Origin: Gnetum montanum
Taxonomy: Eukaryota > Streptophyta > Gnetopsida > Gnetales > Gnetaceae
Reading direction: 5' to 3'
DNA length: 64,000 bases
Assembly (NCBI GenBank): GCA_015680685.1
Contig: MNCI01008971.1
Span: 223,411-287,410, forward strand
In this document: in pieces, positions 46,156-58,162 of the stretch
How the letters are laid out: every line of letters starts with the position of its first letter
How positions within the stretch are numbered: position 1 is the stretch's first letter
Translations under genes and position numbers: made by a program
The notes under the pieces: model-generated
Seen by the model: the letters and a program-made list of their open reading frames with translations, nothing else
Database searches by the model: none
Told to the model about the DNA's origin: nothing

Positions 46156-49100
46156 TTATTTTAGTTGTTTTTTGATCTTCTTTATTTTTATGTCAGGGGG
46201 TGTATTGACCGGCACGATTTTGTATTCGGTGTCTCCTTTGCTGATTACGTTGAATGGCAATTCGGTCCAAGAGACGTCCGATGGAATGTTCTCAGTTTCG
46301 GCATTTTCAAGCGCTTCGGTGTCTGTCATTGTTTCCTTATTAGTTTCTTCATGAGGTGACGCTTGTACAGTGTTAGACGTAGGTGTTTCGGTTTCAGGCT
46401 CTTGTCTCGTGTTCGAAGGTTTACCACCCACTAGTTGTGTTTTGTTTGAGTCCTTTTGACCAGGCTTATCGAGTTCAACCTCGAAGCCTTGGTCCTCATC
46501 TGTGTGCGATGAAATGAAGGGAGTGACTGCTTCCCCATGTATGAAGATTTCGCTGCCCTCGTAGGGTAGGCGAATCTCCTGATGTATAGGGGAGGACACA
46601 GCTCTCATTTGGGCCAACCAGGGTCTTCCTAATATTAGGTTGAATCCTGGCATTTCATCGACGACAAGGAAGTCAGCGGATGTGGGGAACTGGTCTCCTG
46701 CTATAAAATCTAGGGTTATTGTGCCCTTGACTAGTACGCATGACCCGCTGAAGGACTTTAGGCATGTCATTGTGGTAGGTTTGATCGAATCGGTGAGACC
46801 CAGTTGTTCAATAATAGGATACGGTACGACGTTGGTGGCTACCCCATCATCTACATGTACCCTATGTATTTTGAATTGGTTTACGTGTATAGTTATGAAC
46901 AAAGGGATTGTTGTTGTCTCACCTGTCTTCTTGTCTACTTTGATGTTCTCATCAGGGAAGTTCAAGGGCTTAGGGCTGACCCCGTGAGAGGGGTACATCA
47001 CCGCATGAATGGCCGATTCGCTTGGGGGCAAGTCCTCACTGACCGGGATCGATGTTAACATGCGTACGAGAGCTTCACGATGAGTCTGGGACGTTAGTAC
47101 TAAGTCATACAAGCTTAGAGACGTGTTCTTTTGTTTCAAGGCTTGTGTGACTTGCGTTAAGGCTGTTGCGAACTCTCTGTTGTTAGGAACACTCTTATCA
47201 GCAGTAATTGGGTCCATTGGGCCCAACAGTTTTATTTCATGCCTCTACGACCTGTCATTCTCGCTCATTGTCATGGTTGTGGCTGGCTCATGTTGTCTTG
47301 ATGGTTCGCCTGGATTACCTGTGTTCGATTGTTTGTTAGTTTGAGACATAGGGATGGAACTAAGTGGAACGAGTTTGGGTGGCCCCAGAGCCAACCGTTG
47401 GCACTCTTTCTCCAAGAGTTCCCGCGTAAGCCTATCTGCCAGGCATTCTCGTGTGTTACACGGAGATGGAGTTGGCCTCGGAGCCTGGGATTTCCCAGGG
47501 ACCTTTACGACGTATGGAGCAGGGCGGGGCTGCGGGTACGATTGGGCGGGAGTCTGCGCCGGTAGCCTGATGACGTACGGGGTTGGTCTTGGTGGAGGCT
47601 GGACTTCCATCGTTGCAACAGTGGGTGGTACTCGGACTACGAAAGGGGTAGGCCGAGCGTGAGGGGTTGGTGTACCTGCGGGGTTAGCTGGAGGGATGCG
47701 CACCACGTATGGTTGTTGGCGTGTTATGATGTTAGAGGTGGGTACGGTCGAGGGCACTCGGACTACGTATGGCCGCTGCGGGGCATGGGGTGGTTGAGAT
47801 GCAGGTGCGGAGTTAGCGGGAGGGATCTGAACCATGAACGGCTTGTTAGATGTTTCTTGTTTGTTTTCAGGATAGATGGTGTTGATGCGGGGTGTGCTGG
47901 AGTCATCATCACAATAGATTTCAATAATTACATATGGTGCCTCTTTAGCGTTCAGGGGATCTTCATACACCCCCATGGTCTGATTTTGCGGTCGGACGGG
48001 GTTAGCCCTGTCAAAAGTGATCTTGCCATCATCGATCATCCTCTGGATGTCCTGCTTCAGGGTGAAGCAGTAATCCGTTCCATGCCCGTTACGTTGATGG
48101 TAGTCGCAGAAGCGATCCATCCTGAATCCTTTGGGCACGGGCAGCTCATCCGGCGTTGCCAGGCCTGGGTTCTGTACGAGTTGATAGAACCAGTCATGTC
48201 TTTGGATAGCCGCTGGGGACAATTGCTTGTGTTGCATCAATCCAGCCTTTAAGAGTTGATCAAAGAGCTGGGATGGCTTCATCGGTAAAGGCGTGTACTG
48301 GGAGGGTTCCTTCCTCTCAAAGTTACGCGTACGGTTCGTCGGGTTCTGTGATGATGACTCTGGGGCTGTTGTGCGAGCGGGCTGATAGTAGTTAGTGGGG
48401 GGAACGGGTGGTCTATGTTGATGTGTGGTGTTTTTTTGCTGTGCTCCCGCTATTGTTGCTATAGTTGTCTTGGCCTTCTCTTTGTCTTTTTTAGTGTGTT
48501 GGTTTCTGAAGGCCAAGTATGCAGGGTCGTGGCTGTTTTGAGCAGCTTCCTCTATGTTCTTGATTTGTTCGAATGCTTGATTGATATCGCGCGCATTGAG
48601 GTAATACAGTTTGGACTTGAAGAAGTCATTGATAGCCCCCTTCAGTATCGTAAGCAAATAGGTTGGAGAGATTGGGTCGTGCAACTCGTTGAGAGCTGCA
48701 CTCCATCTCTGAATGAACTTCTGCACCGGTTCAAGCGGTGCTTGCTTGATCTGCATGAGGCTGTCCAGTGTGGCTTCGAGTTTCAAGTTATACTTGAACC
48801 GGGTCACAAACTGGCGTAAAAGATCGTCCAGGGAAAGGATGGAATTCCTGGGCAGGGCCCAGTACCAGTCGAGTGCCCTTCCCGCGAGAGACATGGGGAA
48901 TACCCGTAGTATGGAGTGGGGCCATAACTGAAGGAACGCGCACTCTAATCTGAACGTGATGAGGTGAGCGTTGGGGTCTGTCTCCCCGTTATACTTAGTC
49001 AGCGTTGGAAGGGGGACACCTTTGGGCAAGGTCAATGGCGGGACAAAGGAGCTGATAGGGTCATCGTTGTAGAAATCTACTACTTTCAGCTCTTCGTCGG

Positions 49101-50265
49101 TAACGGTTTTGAGGCGCTTTACCTCATCTGTTAATTCCTGCATCAGTTTTTTAGCGTCCACCCAATCTTGGGCGCTCTGTGAAGCTACAAGCTGGGGGTG
49201 CGGAGCTGCATACTAGCTAGACTGCTGGGTCACAGGTTGAAAGGCCGAAAGCTGGGCGATCGGCGGTTGTGTCTGTGGATAGTTAACTGCGGGCGGTACT
49301 AAGGCTGAGACGTTAAAAGGAAAATGTTGTTGTTGTTGTTGCTGTAGCTGGGGTTGTTCTTGAGGAACATTGATTGGTGGGATTGTGTGGGGCGGTGCGT
49401 GGTGATGGGGAATTTGGTGTGATGACGCTCCCATTGTTGGCCATTGTCCCGCCACGTTGTGCGCGGGGACTCCCTGTTGGGCCGTGGCTGCTTAGGGAAC
49501 TGTATGCGTCTGGATATGCAGTATGAAGTGACCGGATGTAGACGCGGGAATCACATGTGGCATCCCAATTACGCGGGGTGGGAATGTTGGTCCCGTGCCA
49601 TCGTGAGGAGGCGGTGCTTGTGAGGATGGGCCCGCAGCTGCACTAGGGATAAGTGTAAGAGGAAAGGTGTGAGGTTGGGGATCGCTCGGGAGAGGAATAT
49701 GTACGCGTGCTGCTGTTTCCGGTGGTGGCGCTTAAGCCCGGGTGAATCTAGGGTATCGTACGGGTAGGATTTCCCCTGTTTCGGGGTGGAAAATGGGGTT
49801 CATCTGTGCCCGGGGGCTTAAGGTGTGGTACGAGTCGCCTTGTTCAGATTGAGCAACGAACTCGTCCTCTTCCTCTAGCTGAGGCTCTAGTGCAGTCTGG
49901 TCCATCGACTGGCTCCTGTGGAGGAGGAGCTGTGTGACGAGTTCCAAATATTGTTCAGGAACGGGGATTACGTCATAAGGGAAACGGATGAACTCCCATC
50001 CTCCTTGGTAATACAGTTCAAACTGCCTCTTCACCTCCATCTCAGCGTGATCTACTGCCAGGCCAGCCTGTATCTTGATACAGATAAAGTTGTATTGGTC
50101 CTGGGTAATGATGTTGGAGGCTGGGTCCCTTCCTTGCAGCCTTAGGGATCGACGGGGACCCGCTGTAGCTTGCACCCCCGGGTATTGTGCGGCGGGCTGT
50201 TGGACAGATATGGTTTCCATGGCGGTGGTCTGAGTGGTAAGAGCGGTGTTGTTTGACGGGTTCAT
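46156..50265 (-). pseudogene. gag-pro polyprotein of element III
   Basis: One frame of 1369 codons from ATG 50265 to the stop at 46156, with four in-frame stops (TAA 49734, TAA 49494, TAG 49215, TAG 47247) and no frameshift. The N-terminal region has RSLRLQGRDP and YNFICIKIQ. A Q-rich linker with a run of about six Gln lies near 49340. Core gag (49100-48450) has TLPKGVPLP, KYNGETDPNAH and FIQRWSAALNELH. The finger CDYHQRNGHGTDYC (C-x2-H-x4-H-x4-C) is near 48120-48070. A linker repeats P-Y-V-V-R-V/I-P about seven times (47900-47470). Protease has VDDGVATNV and ILGRPWLAQ (46860-46600). The frame at TAG 47247 is continuous in II, so gag and pro were fused. Confidence 0.9.
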
Positions 50266-50880
50266 GATGCTATGTTACAGATGTGGAGAAGTCTGGAAAT
50301 GCAAAAGTTAATGTGGTACAGCGTTCAACGTATACGCTCCGATGGACAGCGTATGGCGACAGCGTATACAGCGTGTAAGGTCGATGTAGACGTTGAAGAG
50401 CGTATACGGCGTAAGGTAGGTTGGCGTAAAAACAAGACGACGTAAAATTAGGTTCAACGTAAAGCTGGGGAGCGTAAAACGAGCTCGTAGAGATACAGCG
50501 TAAATGTAGTCATAGCGTAAACGGGAGTGTAATACAGGTTGCAGCGTAGAAAAGCTCAGCGTAAAACAGGCAGCGTAAACAATTTGCGGCGTAACAGTTT
50601 AGCGTAAACACAGGCTTAGCGTAACAGACAGACAGCGTAAATGACAGGCTCGTAAAAGAAATTACAGCGTAAACAGTAGAGCGTGAGACAGATGAGCGTA
50701 AACAAAGCTGTGTAGATGTGTTTAAAAGCATAAACGCTATGCGGCATAGACGCTAGACAGTTGTGAACCAGGCCTGAGAACCGGACAGCGTAAATGCTGG
50801 GAAAACTGGGGCAGCGTTCAGTAAGCGGCATAGATGCTCAATAGCGTATACGTTGGGAGTTGCAGGTAAGGGTTTTAGGG
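50266..50880 (-). other. Leader of element III, GCGTAAAC-rich
   Basis: Non-coding. About fifteen copies of AGCGTAAA-type words (minus strand TTTACGCT) and several GCGTATACGC-like words lie between gag and the primer site. The same words occur in the LTR. Confidence 0.65.
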
Positions 50881-50899
50881 GGCCCTCCTTCTAGCACCA
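50881..50899 (-). other. Primer binding site of element III
   Basis: The minus strand reads TGGTGCTAGAAGGAGGGCC, five bases from the LTR end; shared with II (17/19). The tRNA was not identified. Confidence 0.68.
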
Positions 50900-50904
50900 A
50901 TTTA

Positions 50905-50979
50905 TGTACCGCCTGAAATCGTCGATCTCCAGCTGGAAGGAAAAATAGAGGCCGCGGGATCGCAGGACGCGTACAGAAG
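50905..50979 (-). repeat. Remnant of the inner end of the original 5' LTR of III
   Basis: 75 bp homologous to the LTR terminus (TGTACCGCCTGAAATC in + orientation) next to the primer site. It differs from 34409-34483 at about six positions, whereas the copy at 51298 differs there at about one. It is followed directly by sequence from II. Confidence 0.72.
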
Positions 50980-51297
50980 AGTCCTGTTTCTCCAAAGAAC
51001 ACACCTCCTATGTCTTGGTTCTGAGTCTGCTGAAAACCCAGCTGTTGAAAAGGACCAATCATATAACTTATTCATGAGAAAGCATTCCTCTCCCACAAAT
51101 TCCAACAGCAATTTCCCAGCTTCCCTTCTTGCAACCAATCCCCTCCCCTTGCATCTCAAACTGCATTTCCCCGATCCCATGTACTTTTGAAAATGGTGCG
51201 ATGACATCCAGCCAAGGGCTAACGGTTAATGTTTGGTACTTGGTCGTTCATGGTGTTTTGCACTTCTTTGTCGACGCCTCTCGAGTAGATTCCTCCA
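50977..51297. repeat. Duplicated 321-bp piece of element II inside the right LTR of III
   Basis: Near-identical to 34088-34408, the II sequence just outside the left LTR of III. Together with the following LTR it duplicates the left junction (34088-35607) at 50977-52456. The breakpoint shares the 4-bp microhomology AAGA. Confidence 0.8.
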
Positions 51298-52456
51298 TGT
51301 ACCGCCTGAAATCATCGATCTCCGGCTAGAAAGAAAAACAGAGGCCGCGGGATCGCAGGACGTGTACAGAAGACCCTGCCTTCGCCTGAGGGTGAGCTGG
51401 AATGCAACAAAGGCAGAGTACCTTGGGTGGTCCGCACGCGGATCAGACAAGGATTTCCCCGCATGTACGCAAAGTGCTAATACGCTGGGTTATGCGTAAA
51501 CGGTGTGCGAGCGTAAACAAAGTAACAGAACAGCGTGGAGCGTAAATGGATGCAAACGAAGCGTGAGTGTAAACAGACGTAAACGATGCGTGGGCCAAAT
51601 TAACATAAAACTGTAAAAGAACTGATGCAGCAAATGTAAACAATGGTATTACAGAGTCAAGGTATAGTGCACCGATCTAACACAGTCGTGTGGGAACACA
51701 AGGCAGACGAAAAGCCCCGGCGTACATAGGGATGACTCAGGCGGTTTGCAGGGTGAATGGAGCGTAAGAGACTTGATCCGCAACGTGCAGGGCTTCCCAG
51801 CGTAAGAGGGTTTCAGCTCTTTTTTGCAGCGTAAATGTTCTCTCATGTGCTCCGAGATTTTGCAAAACGTCCGGACGAAGTGGAAAAATGGGGGTTTTAT
51901 ACAGGTTGTTACGCTAGACTCGGGATGGGCGACACGTGGTGCGTTGACCGGGTGCATACACTTTACAAATGTACAAAATATTACAACTGCTGGGCGTATA
52001 CGCCGTATCAAGTCGGCGTATACACTGGGCGTATACGCTGAACGTGTTGGTGTGAACTGAGTGGAGATGCTGAGTGCTGGGTGTACACGCCGGGCGTATA
52101 CGCTGATGGATGCTGAGCGTACACGCCGGGCGTATACGCCAAAGGGAGTCCACTTGCTTCAATCCTTGCCTTCTGGTGTTATCTTCATGCTGTCATTGAA
52201 AATCCTGTCGTCGAGCATGTGCATCTGCAGTACCTGGGCGTATACGCCGGAGAGCTGGGCATATACGCTGGACTGCCGGGCGTATACGCTGGAATGCTAG
52301 GCATACACGCTGCAAGTGTGATCTTGGGCGTATACACTGGCGCCATGTACTTAGCAAAAACTAAGTGTTGTGATCATGCAGCCGGCGTCGTTCGTGAGTT
52401 CGAGGGTCCTATTTGGTGTCGGACAAGTACTAAGCTCCGAATTTTGTGTTGTTTCA
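51298..52456 (-). repeat. 5' LTR of element III (outer copy)
   Basis: 1159 bp, TATA at 51895-51901, otherwise like 34409-35607 apart from a few percent substitutions and loss of some GCGTATACGC units. It is flanked on both sides by CTCCA. Confidence 0.85.
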
Positions 52457-52470
52457 CTCCAGACGTCAAC

Positions 52471-52483
52471 AAAGAGGGGCCAA
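52471..52483 (+). other. Polypurine tract of element II
   Basis: AAAGAGGGGCCAA directly before the 3' LTR, 9 bases from the CTCCA duplication of III. Confidence 0.82.
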
Positions 52484-54554
52484 TGAAACACCACTAATTT
52501 TGGCCTAACACTTTGAAATAAGAATAACTCAAGTTCTTTCAAGCATTCAAGAGGAAAAATTTGACTAAGGCATGAAACTCAAGTCCAGCTTGCTCAAGCC
52601 AACTTGATCACACTATCAAGCTAGCTTGCCCCCAGCGTGACCAACTCTGGGAGCCTCAAAACTGAGCCAAAATGACTTGCTTTTAAGGGTGCAAGTCATC
52701 CTCAGCATCCACTATTGATAACTATGGGTCCCAACCTTTAGAAATTTCAGATTTCAGCTCAAAATTGCAAGTTTTTGAGGTCACACTACAAGTCACGCTG
52801 GGTAGTCATGCTGGGCGTGACCACAGCGTGACCAACTTTTAAAGCCTCAAAACTAAGTCAAAATGACTTGATTTCAAGGATGCAAGTTGTCCTCAAGGTC
52901 CACTATTATTAACTATGGGTCCCAAACTTTAGAAATTCTATATTTTAGCTCAAAATTGCAAGTTTTTGAGGTCACACTACAGGTCATGCTGGGCGTGACC
53001 ACAGTGTGACCAACTTTTAGAGCCCCAAAACGAAGTCAAAACGACTTAATTTCAAGGGTGCAAGTCGTCCTCAGGGTCCACTATTAATAACTATGGGTCC
53101 TAGCCTTCAGAAATTCCAGATTTCACTCAAAATTGCAAGTTTTTGAGGTCACACTGGGCAGTCATGCTGGGCGTGACCACAGTGTGACCTATTCAAAACA
53201 GGCTCCAAATCAAACACATTCAAACTCAAATTTCCAGATCCAGATCACACACAGGCAAGTAGCAGATGTGCTTGAAAATAGGCTTCAAAAATTCCAAATT
53301 TGATGTCAAAAATTGCATTTTTCCTACCTCATGCTCAGGTCACGCTGAGGTCACACCCAGCGTGACTACCCAATGTGACTCATGCTTAGGTCACACTGGG
53401 GTCACGCCTAGCGTGACTACCCAATGTGACTCATGCTTAGGTCACATTGGGATCACGCCTAGCATGACTGCCCAACGTGACTATAGCATGACTGCCAATC
53501 ACGCTTACACAAAGATACTTCAAACACACACTGAAGACACGTGGAAGTCTAGACAACTCACATTGAAAGCCCTGGTCAAACAAAGATGCCTCGAACAGCC
53601 TCAAATCGACATCTCAACATCCTAGAGCTATTGGTCCATGGTCAAGCGAGCAAGGGTTTAATTTCTCTTGTTGTACATTTCATTGTAAATCCACATGTGT
53701 GGGCATGTCAGGCCCTCATGTCTAAATTAAATGTACTTTCATGGGCTTGAATAACTCATAAATTGTAAAATGCAATGTACCTAGTCAAGAACATAGCTTG
53801 CCGACACACATCCAACTCGTGCACAACTATCTGACACACATCCAACTCTCGCCAACACGCATCCAACTCAAGCACAACTTTCCATTGGACACATGTCACC
53901 AAATCCACTTTCCTCTCATCTCCCAACCGTTGATTCCATTCTTGGATTTTATGCCTAAGCTCGGTCCAACCCTATAAATACCCTGTCAATTCACATAAAT
54001 CCTTGGGTGCTCAGCACACATGACTATTGGCATCCCAACAATTCTCACATTCATCACATCACATCATCGCATCATCACGTTACATCATCCCGGGGCTACG
54101 CGTTTGACCTACCATCTACTCGCAACTACGCTTCGACTGGTGCACATCTTTTCTAAGAAATACATTATTTCTGTTCTACCAACCAAACATTATTTCTGTT
54201 TTCTATTTTACATTCTATTTACATTTCTGCTTACATTCAGTTTACGTTCAGTTTATAGTTTACGTTTTGTTTATGTCTTACGTTTACATTTACGTCTTAC
54301 ATCTTACGGCTCATGTTTACATTTTACATGCATTTACACGTTTTAAGACATCGTTTACGATAACCCTAGCACTAGCCGTAGTTTACGCTCGAGGAAGTCA
54401 TTGGTTGATTTGTGTGCAGGTCATCCAAGGCACTCTGCCTTCATTTACTTTTCCAGCTTGCCCTTGGGCGAAGCCAGGGTCAGCTGTGGCTGCCTGACGA
54501 TCTTTTAGTGTCTGTTTCCCTTCTAGCCTCACATTGATGATTTAGGTCAATACA
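52484..54554 (+). repeat. 3' LTR of element II
   Basis: 2071 bp. The TATA box TATAAATA is at 53973-53980. It has three copies of the internal repeat (starts near 52652, 52843 and 53020), against two in the 5' LTR. GTCACGCTG/CAGCGTGAC dyads are dense at 53330-53500. It ends TACA and is followed by ATGAT. Confidence 0.88.
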
Positions 54555-54559
54555 ATGAT

Positions 54560-56080
54560 GAGGTCTGACTATGCTACAATGACATCACTAAGGATGTCAA
54601 ACAAGGTAGTGATCACTTGCCCTATCTGCAACAGTCGATCTAATACATCCTCATGTACCATAGGGGTCATTGAAGTCCTATCCAACATTTGTGCATCTCT
54701 GGTCCCAGTAAGATCTACTAGGAGCACAATAGGCATGCTAAATGATTCTTTGATATATTCCATGATTACTTCTACTGTGCCTACCACATCCTAATGTTGC
54801 ATTACCACAACTATGGCACCTTCTCCAATTTTAAGCATCACCTAGAAGGATGCAAAATTCCTAAAGATTTGCCTAGACTACTGGGATCCTCCTCCTGATT
54901 GTAATGGGATCTCCCCCCTTGTTGGATCAACTAAAATAGTGGGCTATATGGCATCATCAATCACTTTGAAAAGATTGAACTCATCCCTGCTTCCCTAACT
55001 AACAACTTCAATGATCTTGTGTAAATGGCTCATTGAGGGCCTATAATCTTACAGTGGTGGTGGTGGTAGAGCTTGTGTCTTTGGCCACTGTTCAAGCTCA
55101 TGTTGTGTTTCTTCTTTTGGCTTTGCGTCCTTCTCCAGTTCTTACTCTTCACCAAGATCTTTTCTTGGTGCTACAAATTTGAGGAGTTTAGCGAATGAGG
55201 CATTCTGAGCCTTCATGGTAAAATCCTTCGTATATCCCAATATTCCAGCATGCTTGCATAGCTTCCTGATTAGGCAAGGGAATGGGAGTGTTGGTTTTCC
55301 TGCCTTTTTCTCTTCAAACCACCATTGAATTTTTGTGAAGTAGAATTAGGGAAGATTGGCCACAAATTTTCCTATTAAGATAGCACTTCCCCTAGCCACA
55401 TATGTTGAAATTTAGTTAAGCCCTTTGGTGGGAAATAGGTGGTCTATACTGATCTTGAAGTATGTCCTCTCTTCCAAAGTTAGTTCATTATATGTTTTAT
55501 CCTCTTTGCCATATGTTCATTTCAGCCATAGTTTTTTGGTATTAGGGTTAGATCTAGTGGATAGATGGGCTACCTTAGTCCCTTCATTCGGAAAATTCAA
55601 AGCTGCTACAATGGCCTTAACTGAAAAAGAAACATTAACTCCACAAATGTTGATATTGGTGCCCTCATCTTTGTTGTGCCAAAATTGATGATAAGTCTCA
55701 CCAAGGTACCACTCACCATTGTCTGAAAGAATGGGTCATAAAGGTAATGCCCAAAGTTGCGTTCAAACTGCTTTTGGGGAAAACTCCATAAACAGTCTAA
55801 AGTTCATCTCCACGATGACATTGGTCAACGTGGACTTTTCTTGAATGGCTGCAAGGTAATCAAGGGGCAATGTTAGACGTTGTCCTTACATGGGAGCTAG
55901 AGATTGTGTAGCCTCTCCTTGGACTAACTATCTAGTAGTAGGAGCCTCTTGATGGATGTTGAAAGATTGGGCTTCCTACTCTGCATGTTTTGCTAGCTCA
56001 CCTTGCTGGCCTCAGCCACCTCACAAACGCTTAGCTACTCTTTACGAAGGTTCTCCTTGTGCACCTCTTTTTAGGGCCAT
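54560..56080 (-). pseudogene. 3' extra ORF of IV, N-terminal half
   Basis: ATG at 56080-56078 (MALKRGAQGEP), homologous to the V ORF at 15165. Shared blocks include AQSFNIHQEAPT, AIQEKS and, near 54600-54720, DAQML plus HEDVLDRL. It is interrupted at 54560 by element II, and the reading resumes at 19983. Stops and shifts are numerous. The protein family is not recognised; it is predicted helical. Confidence 0.6.
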
Positions 56081-58162
56081 CTACAATCAAGCAAAGATCA
56101 AGTGTTACTAAGGTTGTATTCTGTATCATTAATTAGTTTGTACCTTACTCGTTACCTTAGTTCATTAAGGTCTTAGTTCATATGACTGTAGAGTTAGAAA
56201 AATTTTCAAAAAAAATCTCCAAAAAGTGGCTATCTCCTCATACAACCTTACATAGTTGATTTCTTTTTCCTTATGTGTGACTTGTTATGATGATTATGGT
56301 CCCTTGGGTGGATAAATTAAGGTGTCTAGCATTAATACAATTGATTTATCATTATAACTCCTGAGGTTCTAACTTTCTTGCCCTTATAATACCTTCCAGG
56401 CAATAGCAAATTTTGGAAAATTGGCATAAGTTTCACACATAAGCATCCCTCCATGACTAACTTAAATACTCCGGGTTCAAGTAGGTTCAAATGACATAGA
56501 AATCAAAGTAGTAGAGAGCCAAATATCACAGGAGGAAAGTGGGTGCGTAGGGCTTTTAAGTAATAAGAGAAAATTTGAACAACTTCCCTAGCTACAAATG
56601 ATGAAAATGAAGTTTGGGCACCATGGGGGTCATATATATAGTTTTTATTTGATCCAACGTCATGTATGCAACGTTGCATCGAACCTGACGTTGAGTAGTC
56701 AACATCGAGGTCCATGAATATTCACCAAATGGGGCAACTAAGCATGGAAACTAAATCTTTGTGATTAGTTGGAAGGTTTGAGGTTAGGTCCATAATTCTA
56801 GGTAAGTGGAAAATCAGTTTGAGGCACCAAAAGTGTGATAAGGTGGAGTCGTCAATGTTACATAAAAAGGGAAACAAGAAAATGTAAAAATGAAGTGCTT
56901 GGAAGGTTAAAAATGATGTGGTTGTGTCAAGCAAGTACAAGTCACAAAAGTGACACAAGTGGGTCCTCCCCAAAGCAGGCTCTAGCCTATGATGCCCTTG
57001 CATGACCACACCTAAAAATGTCCATAGGCACTAAAAGGGTTGAATGAAACACATACCTGTGAAATAAAACACACATGTTAAAACCACCAATTCAAGATAA
57101 TAACTCTATGTTACACAAGACCACAAGTTAGGATCACATTGACAACAAGATGAGATGGATTATAGAAAGGATTGTAGAAATTGGGACATGAGGTCTTATC
57201 ATGGACACAATGAAACTTTGTATGTTATTAATGATTAAATAATCATGACTCCTCCTTTCCAAGATTCAAACCAAGTCCCAATCACATTGCAGTGACATCG
57301 CATTATTTCATCATGTCGGCAAACAACCATAAGACTATCATAGTTGCGAGGAGTAACATCACTTAGCGTTTGTTTAAGGGAGGAGCTTTATTTATGGCAC
57401 ATCTATTTTTTTTCTTTTTCACTCTCTTTTTTTTTCAATTCTGATAAGCTGTCAACCTTCATGCATGGGTACATGTCTTTCTAATGGGATCCACAGAAGT
57501 TTATTCAGTGTTGTTTTAGGTTACTCTTACTCTCATTTTTCATTAAATCTACAAGGATATGGTTACAACCATAGCAACATGATAGAACATACAAAAGTGG
57601 CCAAAGAGAATCCACAAATCCCCTTGATGTCACACCGTTCACATTCTGCCTTGGTTTTGCACTCTTTTATCTAGACACAATGATTATAGATTTATTATTA
57701 GGTTGGATGATGTAAAATATTATCATTATAATCAGGGCAAGAACCTCTTATTAATGGAATGGGTGGATGGATGTTGTGGCCTCAATGTTTGAATAATCAG
57801 TCCCTTATGACTTGATAACATAGAGAAAACATCACCTCAATGGGCTACATGATCATTTTATTCACAAGCAAGATTACATAATAAAGAAAATGAAAACAAC
57901 AACTAGAAAAAATAGGAAAATTTGGATCAAGAAATAGGAAAATGACAAAAAATTGTAAAACCAAAAGATGAAAAGCACTTAAGAATCCTAAAGATTAGAA
58001 TCGGGGGTAACCCCTAGGACTAAACATTTGGCTATGACAAGGATTAATAAGTGGATAAATAGGATCTATGCATGTATGAAACATTGGTAATTATTCATGC
58101 CCTAGCCATTGGGTGTCTGTTGGTGGTGCAATGGCTAGGTAGAAAAATCATTGGTCACACAC
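56081..58162 (-). other. Non-coding interior of element IV with internal TATA and palindrome
   Basis: Between the gag remnant and the 3' ORF. On the minus strand it contains a TATATATA-type box at 56640-56632, a perfect 14-bp palindrome ATGCAACGTTGCAT at 56666-56679 with flanking AACGTCA words, the purine-rich motif at 56960-56978 and a CATCCATCCACC stretch near 57775. No frame is supported. Confidence 0.55.

Larger units (their letters stand above)
34409..52456 (-). mobile_element. Element III, giant Tat-lineage Ty3/gypsy retrotransposon
   Basis: An 18-kb minus-strand element inserted antisense into the 3' non-coding region of II, 22 bp short of II's 3' LTR. The layout matches II: LTR, primer site, leader, gag-pro, spacer with an antisense gene, pol, spliced-looking 3' region, polypurine tract, LTR. 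It is related to II along its length (LTR start TGAAACACCAC, polypurine tract, gag-pro, pol, antisense gene), but its LTR repeat motif differs. It is less decayed than II. Confidence 0.9.
19989..54554 (+). mobile_element. Element II, giant Tat-lineage Ty3/gypsy retrotransposon
   Basis: A plus-strand element of about 16.5 kb after removing nested element III. The LTRs begin TGAAACACCAC and end TACA. Order: 5' LTR, primer site, short leader, gag-pro, spacer with an antisense gene, pol, 3' non-coding region with tandem repeats, polypurine tract, 3' LTR. The Tat assignment rests on the archaeal-type second RNase H, the C-x2-H-x4-H-x4-C gag finger and the size. The LTRs differ by about 10% in their first 205 bp by eye, so it is old. 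Confidence 0.88.

Noticed and set aside
47329-48931. Plus-strand frames opposite gag of III (up to 197 codons)
   Set aside because: Shadows of the gag-pro frame; no start context, homology or splice pattern as in the true antisense gene.
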